A DNA stretch of 24,206 bases from a virus: IMG/VR virus record IMGVR_UViG_3300025316_001004, positions 1 through 24,206 of that record. One strand, 5' to 3'. Below are positions 7,443 to 14,723 of the stretch, in pieces. Both the position numbers and the translations under genes were made by a program. How positions within the stretch are numbered: the first letter of the stretch is position 1; every line of letters starts with the position of its first letter. The notes under the pieces were generated by a model. That model ran no database searches and had not been told where the DNA came from. It saw nothing but the letters and a program-made list of their open reading frames with translations.

Positions 7443-7640
7443 ATGCCAGCGAATCCCAAATGTTGGGTGCGGTGCCTCGACTGTGGTCACCGCGCCCTGA
7501 TCCGCCGCTCCTGGCTCGAACGCCGCTCGCGCGTGCGCTGCCCACGCTGTGGAGGGCCGGTCGAGCCGTCTAATGACGCCCGCAAGGCCCTGGTCACGGG
7601 CATGGACCGCAAGCGCATCCAGCAGGAGGTCGGCCATTGA
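7443..7640 (+). CDS. Small zinc-ribbon protein (65 aa)
   Basis: Two CxxC pairs, CLDC (residues 11-14) and CPRC (33-36), form a classic zinc ribbon. A basic Arg-rich linker between them (IRRSWLERRSRVRC) suggests nucleic-acid contact. GGAGG (7432-7436) is 6 nt before the ATG. The stop overlaps the start of the primase gene, so the two are translationally linked. It may act as a small DNA-binding accessory of the replication proteins; this is inference from position. Confidence 0.75.
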   Translation: MPANPKCWVRCLDCGHRALIRRSWLERRSRVRCPRCGGPVEPSNDARKALVTGMDRKRIQQEVGH

Positions 7641-9922
7641 TTAACATCGCTAATGCCTATCTCCGCGCCGGTCTGTGCGTGTTGCCCGCTTTTCGCAACG
7701 AGAAGCGGCCCGCGCTCACCGGCTGGAAGGAATATCAGAAACGGCTACCGACCGAGGAGGAGGTCGGCCGCTGGTTTGGTCGCCAGCGCCCGATGTGCAT
7801 CATCACCGGCGCCGTGTCGGGCAACCTGGAGATGATCGATTTCGATCACGGCGGCGAGCTGTTCGATCGCTGGGCCGAGCAAGTGGCGACCGAGTCACCC
7901 GAGATCCTCGATCGCCTGGTTGTCGAACGATCGCAGTCGGGCGGCCGGCACGTGGTCTATCGCTGCGCAGTGGCGGTCCCTGGCAATCTCAAGCTGGCAC
8001 AGCGGATTGTTGCTGCGCCCGACGGGACGGAGGTCACGATCAGCGGCAAGCGCTACCGCCCCCGCCGTGTGGGCGACCATTACGAAGTCACCTGTACGCT
8101 AATCGAAACCCGTGGCGAGGGCGGACTGTTCCTGTGCCATCCGACGACAGGTTATGCGCTGGAGCGAGGCAGCTTCGAGTCGCTGCCCGTCCTCACCGAA
8201 GCCGAGCGGAATCTGCTCGTCGAAGCGGCCTGGTCACTCAACGAGGCGGTGCCGGCAGTGGAGCCGGCCACATTCTCGGGCGAGATCTCCGGCCGTCCCG
8301 GTGACGAATTCAACGATCGCGGCGACGTCCGTGCCCTGCTGGAGCGCCACGGCTGGACCTGTGTCCGCAGTGGTGAAAACGAATGCTGGCGCCGGCCTGG
8401 CAAGGATCGCGGCTGGAGCGCGACCCTGCGGGAGGGCGTTCTGTATGTCTTTTCCTCGAATGCGGCGCCCTTCGAGCCGCATCGCGCCTACTCGCCATTT
8501 GCCGTCTACTGCCTGCTGGAGCATGAGGGCGACTTCGCCAGAGCGGCCAGCGCCCTGCGAGATAACGGTTTCGGCCAGGTCGATCCTTGCCAAGGCGTCG
8601 ATCTTTCGCACATCGAGGCCCGGCTGCGGGCAACCCGCGGCTTGGCAACCCTTGCGCGCGCCGGCGTCCCCGATCCTGGCCCGTTCCCTGCGCACCTGCT
8701 CGGCGTTCCCGGTTTCCTGGCCGAGGTCATGGCCTACAACCTGGTGACCTCCTTCCGGCCGCAGCCGGTGCTGGCGCTGGGTGCCGCGATCGCCTTGCTG
8801 GGCACGCTCACCGGGCGCAAGGTGTGCGACGAGATGAACACCCGCACTAACGTCTACTGCCTGGGCGTCTGCCCTTCGGGCGGCGGCAAGGAGCGGGCGC
8901 GCCAGGTCAACAAGGAAATCATCTTCCTGGCCGGCGCGCCGGAAATGGTCGGGCCAGAGGGGCTGGCAAGTCACGCCGGCCTGATCAGCGCTGTGGAAAA
9001 GCAGCCGGCGGTCCTGTTCCAGCTCGACGAGATCGGCCGCATGCTCAAGACGCTCGGCGATCCCGGCCGCGCGCCCCACCTGTACCACATCGCCACGAAC
9101 CTGATGAAGCTCTTCACCAGCTCGTCCTCGGTGTACGTGGGCGACGCCTATGCCGATCCGAAGCGCAATCGCCTGATTCACCAGCCGCATGCCTGCGTCT
9201 ACGGGACGACCGTGCCGCAGTCGCTTTACGAGGGAATCACCACGGAAAGCGTCACGGACGGATTCCTGTCCCGCGTGATGATCATGGAGGCGCCGCCGGA
9301 AAACGTGCCCAAGCGACGGCCTACCATGCAGCCCGTTCCGGCGTCCATCGTGGACATCGCGCGATGGTGGGCCGAATTCCAGCCGGGCGGCAACTTGGCA
9401 GCCGAGAACCCAGTCCCTCGCGTCATCCCAGCAACCGAGGAGGTGTTTGACTTGTTCGACGCGATGGATGCCGAGGCCGAGGCCGCTCAGGCCACGCTGG
9501 GCGAGCCTCTGGGCACGCTGTGGACGCGCGCGGTCGAAAAGGCGCACAAGCTGGCGCTGATTTACGCCTGCAGCGAGAACCACGAAGACCCGGCGATCGG
9601 CCTGCCGGCGGCCCAGTGGGCCTGCGATCTGAGCCGCTACCTCACCAGGCGCATGATCCTGTTGGCAAGCCAGTGGGTGGCCGAGAACCCGTTTGACGCC
9701 AAGCGGAAGCGCGTGCTGCGCCTGATCCATGAACAAGGGCAAGGCGGGCTGTCGCGCTCCGAACTGTACGGCAAGACCAGGGCTTTTACGACTCGCGAAC
9801 GGGCGGAGATCCTCGAAGCCCTGCTCCTATGCGGCGATGTGCTCGAACTTCGCGAGGCGACAGGCGGTGCGCCTCGCGTGCGGTACGTGGCCACAGTCCA
9901 TACCCAGCAACCTTCTTCGTAG
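7637..9922 (+). CDS. Bifunctional primase-polymerase with DUF3987 ATPase-like domain
   Basis: The product is 761 aa. The N-terminal primase-polymerase domain (residues 1-205) begins NIANAYLRAGLCVLPA and contains the metal-binding pair IDFD (67-70), SGGRHVVY (101-108) and ETRGEGG (157-163). A middle linker (~220-345) follows. The C-terminal DUF3987 domain has a Walker A-like PSGGGKE (413-419) and a Walker B-like VLFQLDEIG (459-467). This architecture replaces separate primase and replicative helicase in many phages and plasmids. The start is TTG 7637, supported by a full AGGAGGT (7624-7630) at 6 nt and by overlap with the previous stop (TTGA). The protein probably starts replication in the adjacent gap (9923-10272). 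The Prim-Pol call is firm; helicase activity of the C-terminal part is inferred. Confidence 0.92.
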   Translation: MINIANAYLRAGLCVLPAFRNEKRPALTGWKEYQKRLPTEEEVGRWFGRQRPMCIITGAVSGNLEMIDFDHGGELFDRWAEQVATESPEILDRLVVERSQSGGRHVVYRCAVAVPGNLKLAQRIVAAPDGTEVTISGKRYRPRRVGDHYEVTCTLIETRGEGGLFLCHPTTGYALERGSFESLPVLTEAERNLLVEAAWSLNEAVPAVEPATFSGEISGRPGDEFNDRGDVRALLERHGWTCVRSGENECWRRPGKDRGWSATLREGVLYVFSSNAAPFEPHRAYSPFAVYCLLEHEGDFARAASALRDNGFGQVDPCQGVDLSHIEARLRATRGLATLARAGVPDPGPFPAHLLGVPGFLAEVMAYNLVTSFRPQPVLALGAAIALLGTLTGRKVCDEMNTRTNVYCLGVCPSGGGKERARQVNKEIIFLAGAPEMVGPEGLASHAGLISAVEKQPAVLFQLDEIGRMLKTLGDPGRAPHLYHIATNLMKLFTSSSSVYVGDAYADPKRNRLIHQPHACVYGTTVPQSLYEGITTESVTDGFLSRVMIMEAPPENVPKRRPTMQPVPASIVDIARWWAEFQPGGNLAAENPVPRVIPATEEVFDLFDAMDAEAEAAQATLGEPLGTLWTRAVEKAHKLALIYACSENHEDPAIGLPAAQWACDLSRYLTRRMILLASQWVAENPFDAKRKRVLRLIHEQGQGGLSRSELYGKTRAFTTRERAEILEALLLCGDVLELREATGGAPRVRYVATVHTQQPSS

Positions 9923-10272
9923 TTCTTCGCAGCCTCTGTGTTCATGCCAAATACTTCTTCGTGTTATTGGGCGCCCGGTATTCAAGAGATCAGGAAGAAC
10001 AAGAGAAAGGAAAGAACAAGGTGAATACTAATAACTACGAAGAACTCATCTCTCTCTTTCTTCTTTTCTTTTACTTCCCTACCCATCTTCACTTGTCCAT
10101 GCCTATCGCTATGTGCATGCGGGCATGGCCATGCCTTGGCCTACGTTCGCCCACGTTGGCGCACGTTGGCGAGATGTGTGCGATCGCACTAACTTCTCGC
10201 CCTCTGCCCATCGCGCGACACGGCGCAATACGGTGGCCCAGCGCGGGAGAACGGAGCTGAAAGTCAGACGCA
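9923..10272. other. Gene-free region with iterons, palindromes and an AT-rich tract: candidate replication origin
   Basis: This ~350-bp gap follows the primase gene. It has a purine tract (9989-10020), an AT-rich stretch with a C/T tract (about 10021-10080), a perfect 14-bp palindrome GGCATGGCCATGCC (10122-10135), ten-base direct repeats (10142-10171) and a perfect palindrome GTGCGATCGCAC (10178-10189). Its base composition is visibly lower in GC than the flanking genes. A GTG at 10021 with AAAGGA upstream could open an 80-codon frame, but the product is unconvincing. Confidence 0.45.
10142..10171 (+). repeat. Ten-base tandem repeats, iteron-like
   Basis: CACGTTGGCG occurs twice without a gap (10152-10161, 10162-10171). 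A diverged copy TACGTTCGCC precedes it (10142-10151). The period of 10 bp equals one helical turn, so a protein could bind all copies on one face. The repeats lie between two perfect palindromes. Confidence 0.65.
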
Positions 10273-10779
10273 ATGGTAAGACCAGTCATTGAATTCCGCA
10301 CGATCAAGTTGCCGGCGCTAGTTTGCGGCAATGTGGCGATCTTGCTCGACCGCCACGGACGGGCCATCGGTCGCAATGTGCAACTATCGAGGATTAACGA
10401 GACCCTTGCCCCTGTGGTCGAGGAACGGCTGAGATGGGAGTTGGTCGCACGGCGGATGGCCGCGCAATGCTTCTATCAGACGGTTTCCAGAAGACCTATT
10501 GACCCCTGGGTTCGGAAGGCCAACACACTCGAAAGAAGTTTCTATCTGCGATCATTCGATCTGGTTGCCCCAACTGGCAAATGCCGCTTTGAGGAATATC
10601 GCACGCATACGTGGGAAGAAGCGGCCAAGCGGCTTTGGCATCAAGCAAATAACCGTGCCCGTCGCCATTCACGAGGCGGATGGATTCGCTGGGCACACAC
10701 CGTTTCCAAGAACCACAACAAACGAAAGGGAAGTCGCTATGGCAAAGCCAAAAGCCATTACAGCCAAGATGATTCTTGA
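10273..10779 (+). CDS. Hypothetical protein (168 aa), overlaps the HNH gene
   Basis: The protein is strongly basic, with an Arg/Lys/His-rich C-terminus (NNRARRHSRGG, then HNKRKGSRYGK) that suggests DNA or RNA binding. The N-terminal ~60 residues are mixed alpha/beta (VCGNVAILLDRHGRAIG). I recognise no family. The ribosome site before ATG 10273 is poor; GGAG lies near 10253. The last 41 nt overlap the HNH gene in another frame. Codon choice here is less GC-biased than in the replication genes, consistent with a separately acquired segment. The gene could be an accessory of the HNH enzyme. Confidence 0.55.
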   Translation: MVRPVIEFRTIKLPALVCGNVAILLDRHGRAIGRNVQLSRINETLAPVVEERLRWELVARRMAAQCFYQTVSRRPIDPWVRKANTLERSFYLRSFDLVAPTGKCRFEEYRTHTWEEAAKRLWHQANNRARRHSRGGWIRWAHTVSKNHNKRKGSRYGKAKSHYSQDDS

Positions 10780-11041
10780 GGTCATCGAACGTCAGGGGCG
10801 ACGCTGCGCACTGAGCGGCAGGGAGTTGACGCCCGAGACTGCATCGTTGGATCACATCATGCCGTTGTCTCGTGGTGGTGCCCATGATCTTGGAAATCTG
10901 TGGGTCGTTGACCATAAGGTCAACACGGCAAAGGGCACGTTGACCGTGGAAGAGTTCATTGCGCTGTGCTGCGAGGTCGCTGACCACCACAAAGCGTTAG
11001 TCGCTACAAGTCTCGTGGCCATAGGTACTTCCGAAAACTGA
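10739..11041 (+). CDS. HNH endonuclease
   Basis: The product is 100 aa. The core runs CALSGREL (23-30), LDHIMPLSRGG (37-47), LGNLWVVDHKVNTAKG (51-66), which matches the beta-beta-alpha-metal HNH fold. His39 would be the general base; Asn53 and Asn62 take the other signature positions. HNH proteins in phages act either as homing nucleases or in DNA packaging beside terminase. This one is ~10 kb from the terminase and next to the candidate origin, so a homing or free-standing role is more likely. ATG 10739 has AAAGGGAAG (10725-10733). The longer frame back to 10499 is the shadow of the upstream gene. Confidence 0.85.
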   Translation: MAKPKAITAKMILEVIERQGRRCALSGRELTPETASLDHIMPLSRGGAHDLGNLWVVDHKVNTAKGTLTVEEFIALCCEVADHHKALVATSLVAIGTSEN

Positions 11042-11124
11042 CCGTTTTTCGATTGGGGCGTGGGAACAGGCCCCCGGTTGAGCAGAGTTGCTTTCACTTG
11101 TCCGAACTGGGGAGGAGACGCCTG

Positions 11125-11598
11125 ATGTCCAGAAACGAGATCACGCCATCGCTGGTGGACCAGGTCGAGGGGCTGTTGGCCGAAAAGGTCGATTTGGCCG
11201 CGATTTCAGGCCGTTTGGGTGTCACGCAGTACGTTGTGGAAGTCATCGCTGGCGACGATGAACGACGCGCCGGCCCTTCGCGTCCACAGCGCAGGGTCAG
11301 CCGCCGCGTCCCCAACACGAAGCCGAGGATCGACGCCACCACGATCCGCATGATCCAGCGCATGCTGGCCGCAGGGATCCTCAGCCATGTTGACATTGCC
11401 CGCGAGGCCGGCGTGTCCTCGAACACCGTCAGCGACGTGGCCTCCGGGAAACGCAAGGCCGTGACGCTGCTGCCGCCCAAGATAAACGCCGGCGAGCGGT
11501 TCCTGGCGGAGCCCATCCGCTGTGGCGACTGCGGGGCGATGATCTCCGTGGCGCCCTGCCGGGCGTGCCTCGCCGAACTGGAAAAAAATTCTGTTTGA
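11125..11598 (+). CDS. HTH regulator with C-terminal zinc motif, candidate late-gene regulator
   Basis: The product is 157 aa. It has two predicted helix-turn-helix segments, VDLAAISGRLGVTQYVVEVI (22-41) and HVDIAREAGVSSNTVSDVAS (88-107). Basic residues lie between them (SRPQRRVSRRV), and a four-Cys zinc motif CGDC..CRAC (133-148) is at the C-terminus. The start is ATG 11125 behind GGAGGAG (11111-11117); the frame is open upstream to 11053 but without a site. It directly precedes the operon of membrane proteins and the papain-like protease, the place where lambda carries Q, which also has a zinc motif. I see no sequence similarity to Q; the comparison is positional only. Confidence 0.7.
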   Translation: MSRNEITPSLVDQVEGLLAEKVDLAAISGRLGVTQYVVEVIAGDDERRAGPSRPQRRVSRRVPNTKPRIDATTIRMIQRMLAAGILSHVDIAREAGVSSNTVSDVASGKRKAVTLLPPKINAGERFLAEPIRCGDCGAMISVAPCRACLAELEKNSV

Positions 11599-11661
11599 CC
11601 TCTGGGAGACTTTTTTGTGTGCTGTGCGAATTGCCAACTTCAACCTTCGGAGGCTTTTGCC

Positions 11662-11898
11662 ATGTCCAACCTGCTGCCCCTGCTGTCGGCCGAGATCTCG
11701 GCCTTTATGTCCGCCGCTGACAAGCGCGAGTATGTGATTACCCGCGCCGAGAAGCTGTTTGACGATACGATCCCGACGATCGATCTGCCGGGGCCGGATT
11801 CGATCATCGACCCACTCCTGCGGTCGGCGATCCGCCCGGTGGTCGGCAAGGTGTATGACGAGGTCGTCAAGGAACTGGAGGTTCTCACCCATGCTTGA
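11662..11898 (+). CDS. Small hypothetical protein (78 aa), first gene of the putative lysis operon
   Basis: The product is a helical acidic protein (MSNLLPLLSAEISAF, then KREYVITRAEKLFDD and VVGKVYDEVVKELEVL). No clear membrane span is visible. GGAGG (11649-11653) lies 8 nt before ATG 11662. An in-frame GTG at 11617 has no ribosome site. It overlaps the next gene by 8 nt. I recognise no family; a partner of the following membrane protein is plausible. Confidence 0.65.
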   Translation: MSNLLPLLSAEISAFMSAADKREYVITRAEKLFDDTIPTIDLPGPDSIIDPLLRSAIRPVVGKVYDEVVKELEVLTHA

Positions 11899-12187
11899 TC
11901 TTCTCCCCCTCTCGATGCCGACGGTCGCCATTGCTGGCGGCGTGTTGCTGTTGCTGTGGAGCCAGAGCGGCCGCGTCGTCGGCTTGCTGGCGAAATTGCG
12001 GCCGGTGACCAAGACGGAAGCCGACCTCACACCCCACGAACTGTTCGAGCGTCTCTACGCTCTGCGGACGTGGTGCGAAACGGCCGGGCAGGCGGATGCC
12101 GTCAAGGCGCTGGACGCCAGCGTGCTGCCGGCCATCGTCCGTAGCGCCGGCGCCGCGGCGGTTGCCGAAGGAGGGCCGAAGTCATGA
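11891..12187 (+). CDS. Small single-span membrane protein (98 aa)
   Basis: A hydrophobic segment at residues ~5-23 (LPLSMPTVAIAGGVLLLLW) is followed by a basic turn and a soluble helical tail with one Cys. This topology fits a class III-type holin or a membrane anchor. GGAGG (11877-11881) is 9 nt before the ATG. It overlaps both neighbours (8 nt upstream, ATGA downstream). The membrane call is clear; the holin role is inferred from context. Confidence 0.7.
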   Translation: MLDLLPLSMPTVAIAGGVLLLLWSQSGRVVGLLAKLRPVTKTEADLTPHELFERLYALRTWCETAGQADAVKALDASVLPAIVRSAGAAAVAEGGPKS

Positions 12188-12639
12188 AGCCATCCACGTT
12201 CTTCGCCGCGCTCTTGATCGTGTGGGGCGTGTTGGCCCACCCCGGGCCGCAAAAGCCCAGCCCCGCACCCAAGCCCGACCGCCCCAGCGACGCGCTGGTA
12301 GCGGCCGTGGGCCCCGTGGCAGCGATCATGAAAACCCATCCCGATGACGGGCGGAACTTGGCGGCCTTCTACTTGGCCGTCGCCGATGTGATTGCCCGCG
12401 ACCAGGGCAAGGTCGTCCAGACCACCGCGCAACTGCGGGAACTCAATCGCCGGGCCGGACTCTTGATGTTCCAGAAGACCGGCATCGAAGGGAAGTACCC
12501 GGGCCTAGCCGAGGCAATCGACAAGGTGCTGGCCGATCAGGTCGGCCTGGACAGCGTGGCACTGGACGCCGAAAAGCGCCAGCGCGCCATCGACGCCTTC
12601 AAAGCCCTTGCCTGGGCGTGTGGAGGTGGCCATGCCTGA
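12184..12639 (+). CDS. Secreted or membrane-anchored Pro-rich small protein (151 aa)
   Basis: An N-terminal signal or anchor segment (MKPSTFFAALLIVWGVLAH) is followed by a Pro-rich linker (residues 20-35) and a helical domain (36-151). There is no lipobox Cys at the end of the hydrophobic segment. AAGGAGGG (12168-12175) is 8 nt before ATG 12184, which overlaps the previous stop as ATGA. Its end overlaps the protease start. Periplasmic location is likely; a spanin-like role is only a guess. Confidence 0.65.
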   Translation: MKPSTFFAALLIVWGVLAHPGPQKPSPAPKPDRPSDALVAAVGPVAAIMKTHPDDGRNLAAFYLAVADVIARDQGKVVQTTAQLRELNRRAGLLMFQKTGIEGKYPGLAEAIDKVLADQVGLDSVALDAEKRQRAIDAFKALAWACGGGHA

Positions 12640-13582
12640 CATGCATTTCGGCTACACCCCCAACCCGGCTGCGACCGAGGCGTTCGTCGCCCGCCTCCCC
12701 GCAGTCTATGGCGACCAACTGGCAGAGTTGGCAGCCCAGGACGACGGCCGTGACGCGATCAACTACCGGGCGCTGGCGGCCTGCCTCCAGCGGGCCGAGT
12801 TGACGAACTGGCTGCGCCAGCGCGACGGCGTCTCGTGCGTCCGCTCGCTCAACCAGGGGCCGGTCGGCACGTGCGTCGGCAACGCCGAGGCCCGGTTGCT
12901 GGACGTGTTGTCCGCCGTCGAGATCATCATCGGCGGGGAGCAAGAGGAGTTTCGGGCCACCTTCAGCCCCGAGGGTCTCTACGGCCTGGGGCGAGAGAAG
13001 GGCGACATGCTGGGCCCCGGCGACGGCCTGTACGGCGCGGCGATCGCCGATGCCGTGCGGGAGTGGGGCACGCTCAACCAGGTCGTCTACGGCAACATCG
13101 ACCTTCGGCAGTACGATCCGAATCGCTGTCGTGATTACGGCCGCCGCGGGGTTCCCGCGGCGCTCAAGCCAATCGCCGCCGAACACCGGGTGGTTCATAC
13201 GGCCCGGGTCACCAGCGGCACCGAGGGCTGGGCCCTGTTGGGCGCCGGCTACACGATCAACATGTGCTCGTCGCTCGGTTTCCAGGGCCACCGGGATGCC
13301 GAGGGAGTCATTCGTCGCAGCGGATCGTGGGGGCACTCGATGGCCGTTACCTCACGGCGAACCACGCAGGGTGGCAACCGCGTCGTGCTGGTTCACCAGT
13401 CGTGGGGCGACGATTGGACCGACGGCCCGTACTGGCAAGACATGCCGTGGGGCTCGTTCTGGATTCACTTGGAGGATTTTGACGCGGCGGTTCGGCAGGG
13501 CGATTGTTTCGCTCATGCCAGTTACCAAGGTTTCACGCCGCGCCGTTTGCCGGACTTTGGCACAAAGGAGTTTCTCGGATGA
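12632..13582 (+). CDS. Papain-like (C1 family) cysteine protease
   Basis: The product is 316 aa. NQGPVGTCVGNAEARLLD (residues 74-91) matches the papain oxyanion/nucleophile segment, with Gln75 six residues before Cys81, exactly as Gln19-Cys25 in papain. GSWGHSMAV (231-239) supplies the His (H235). HQSWGDDW (255-262) corresponds to the papain NSWGxxW segment, but the supporting Asn is Gln256 here. No signal peptide is present. ATG 12632 follows GGAGGTGG (12622-12629); an in-frame start at 12608 is less likely. The gene sits among small membrane proteins upstream of the terminase, where lambda has its endolysin, so it may open a protein-rich cell envelope. A virion or head-maturation protease is an alternative. 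Confidence 0.8.
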   Translation: MPDMHFGYTPNPAATEAFVARLPAVYGDQLAELAAQDDGRDAINYRALAACLQRAELTNWLRQRDGVSCVRSLNQGPVGTCVGNAEARLLDVLSAVEIIIGGEQEEFRATFSPEGLYGLGREKGDMLGPGDGLYGAAIADAVREWGTLNQVVYGNIDLRQYDPNRCRDYGRRGVPAALKPIAAEHRVVHTARVTSGTEGWALLGAGYTINMCSSLGFQGHRDAEGVIRRSGSWGHSMAVTSRRTTQGGNRVVLVHQSWGDDWTDGPYWQDMPWGSFWIHLEDFDAAVRQGDCFAHASYQGFTPRRLPDFGTKEFLG

Positions 13583-14139
13583 AGACGATTCTCATGGTTC
13601 TGGTTCTCGCAGCAACACAAGATGCACAGCGCACTGATTGCACAGCGCTGACGGCCACCCAGGGAGCGATGGTGACGTTGGAGAAGGCTCCGGCCCCTGC
13701 GCCCACACCGAAGCCGGCGCCCGATGGTGCGCCGGTCGGCGGCCCGATCGACACGTATCGCGATGCCAAGACCCTGATCGACAAGGGTAATGCCCTCGCG
13801 GATCGCGGCAAGGCCCTGCTGGACCAGGCCCAGCGCGATGGGAAGATCACCGTCGATATCCGCTTGCCGACCCCGTCGGCCCCGGCGGCGACTGCGACCT
13901 GTCCGCTGGGCGGAACCTGCCGCAACGGCCGGTGTCCCCTTCGCCAAGCGGAATTGACGCCGCCCGCGAGCAACCCGCAAACCCCATCAAAACCTGGCGG
14001 GGATTGCCCGGGCGGCGTCTGTCCCTCGTGCCCCTCTGCTGAACAGGCGGCCCCGCCGCGCACCACAGCCGATTCCTCCTCGGCCCAGTGTAACGGCGGG
14101 GCCTGCCAGTTCCGCCGGTTCTGGAGGTGGCGCCGATGA
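13579..14139 (+). CDS. Secreted Cys/Pro-rich protein (186 aa)
   Basis: A short N-terminal hydrophobic segment (MKTILMVLVLAATQDA) looks like a signal peptide. A Pro/Ala linker (APAPAPTPKPAP) and a helix (YRDAKTLIDKGNALADRG) follow. The second half has several Cys clusters: CPLGGTCRNGRCPL, CPGGVCPSCP and CNGGACQ. The protein ends with a very basic FRRFWRWRR. Disulfides in the periplasm or at the surface are likely. AAGGAG (13565-13570) is 8 nt before the ATG, which overlaps the protease stop as ATGA. No family is recognised. Confidence 0.65.
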   Translation: MKTILMVLVLAATQDAQRTDCTALTATQGAMVTLEKAPAPAPTPKPAPDGAPVGGPIDTYRDAKTLIDKGNALADRGKALLDQAQRDGKITVDIRLPTPSAPAATATCPLGGTCRNGRCPLRQAELTPPASNPQTPSKPGGDCPGGVCPSCPSAEQAAPPRTTADSSSAQCNGGACQFRRFWRWRR

Positions 14140-14429
14140 CCAGATGCCAGGCGGCTGAGGAATATTGTTTCCAGCGATCCTGGCGGCTGCGATGCCGACG
14201 TGAGGACTCGCGGTGGCTGATCGGGCTGGCGCTTAACGCGCTGCCCGATCGGCCGCCCGAGGACTTCCATGATCGTTACGAGGATTGGCATGCCACCATC
14301 GAGAGCCGACTCCGCGAGGCCGTGCCGCATCGCTACGGCAACCCGGTCGTCGTGTGGGTGCTGCTAAACATCATCGCGCCGATCATCGTGAAACTGGTTC
14401 TCGAATGGTGGTTCAACCGGAAGGAGTAA
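14136..14429 (+). CDS. Small protein with C-terminal membrane span (97 aa)
   Basis: A charged N-terminal ~65 residues, Arg- and Asp/Glu-rich with two Cys, precede one hydrophobic segment at ~70-90 (VVVWVLLNIIAPIIVKLVL). The end is EWWFNRKE. This is a tail-anchored layout. GGAGGTGG (14123-14130) precedes ATG 14136, which overlaps the previous stop as ATGA. It belongs to the same coupled operon. The function is unknown. Confidence 0.65.
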   Translation: MTRCQAAEEYCFQRSWRLRCRREDSRWLIGLALNALPDRPPEDFHDRYEDWHATIESRLREAVPHRYGNPVVVWVLLNIIAPIIVKLVLEWWFNRKE

Positions 14430-14435
14430 TGGATC

Positions 14436-14723
14436 GTGGAAGCCCCTATCTTCGCACCTTACATCCAGTTGGGATTCGCCGGCTTTGCGTTCCTGCTGGT
14501 TTTCGTAATCGTTTGGCTGATCCGCCGGCTGCTGGCGATCCTGGACAAGACCAACCAGATCATCGCCGGCAATACCGAGGCGATCAACCGAGTTCATGAC
14601 GCCAGCGAAGACCTGAAGGTCCTGATGGCGGACATCCGGGACCAATTGTTTCAGCGACCGTGTCTTATGCAGGACGAACACCATGTCGGGAAGACCCATG
14701 AAAATCGAACAGTGGAAACTTAG
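14436..14723 (+). CDS. Small membrane protein with coiled-coil tail (95 aa)
   Basis: A strong hydrophobic span at residues ~11-30 (LGFAGFAFLLVFVIVWLIRR) is followed by a helix with heptad-like spacing (LLAILDKTNQIIAGNTEAIN, then VLMADIRDQLF). It starts at GTG 14436 with AAGGAG (14421-14426) at 9 nt. An out-of-frame ATG at 14429 leads to a frame without protein-like composition. The last 41 nt overlap the methyltransferase gene. The layout would suit a spanin- or holin-like partner, but this is inference. Confidence 0.65.
   Translation: MEAPIFAPYIQLGFAGFAFLLVFVIVWLIRRLLAILDKTNQIIAGNTEAINRVHDASEDLKVLMADIRDQLFQRPCLMQDEHHVGKTHENRTVET

Noticed and set aside
5703-7637. 644-codon minus-strand frame opposite the helicase
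   Set aside because: The plus strand encodes a helicase with all motifs in order; the opposite frame has shadow-type composition and no domain.
8234-9742. 502-codon minus-strand frame opposite the primase
   Set aside because: Shadow of the Prim-Pol/DUF3987 gene; no ribosome site or motif.
10021-10263. 80-codon plus-strand frame from a GTG in the candidate origin
   Set aside because: There is an upstream AAAGGA, but the product is mostly translated repeats and a pyrimidine tract, with no protein-like pattern. Not excluded completely.
11055-11078. Stem GGGGC/GCCCC before the HTH/zinc gene as a terminator
   Set aside because: The stem is short, the loop is long and no T run follows.
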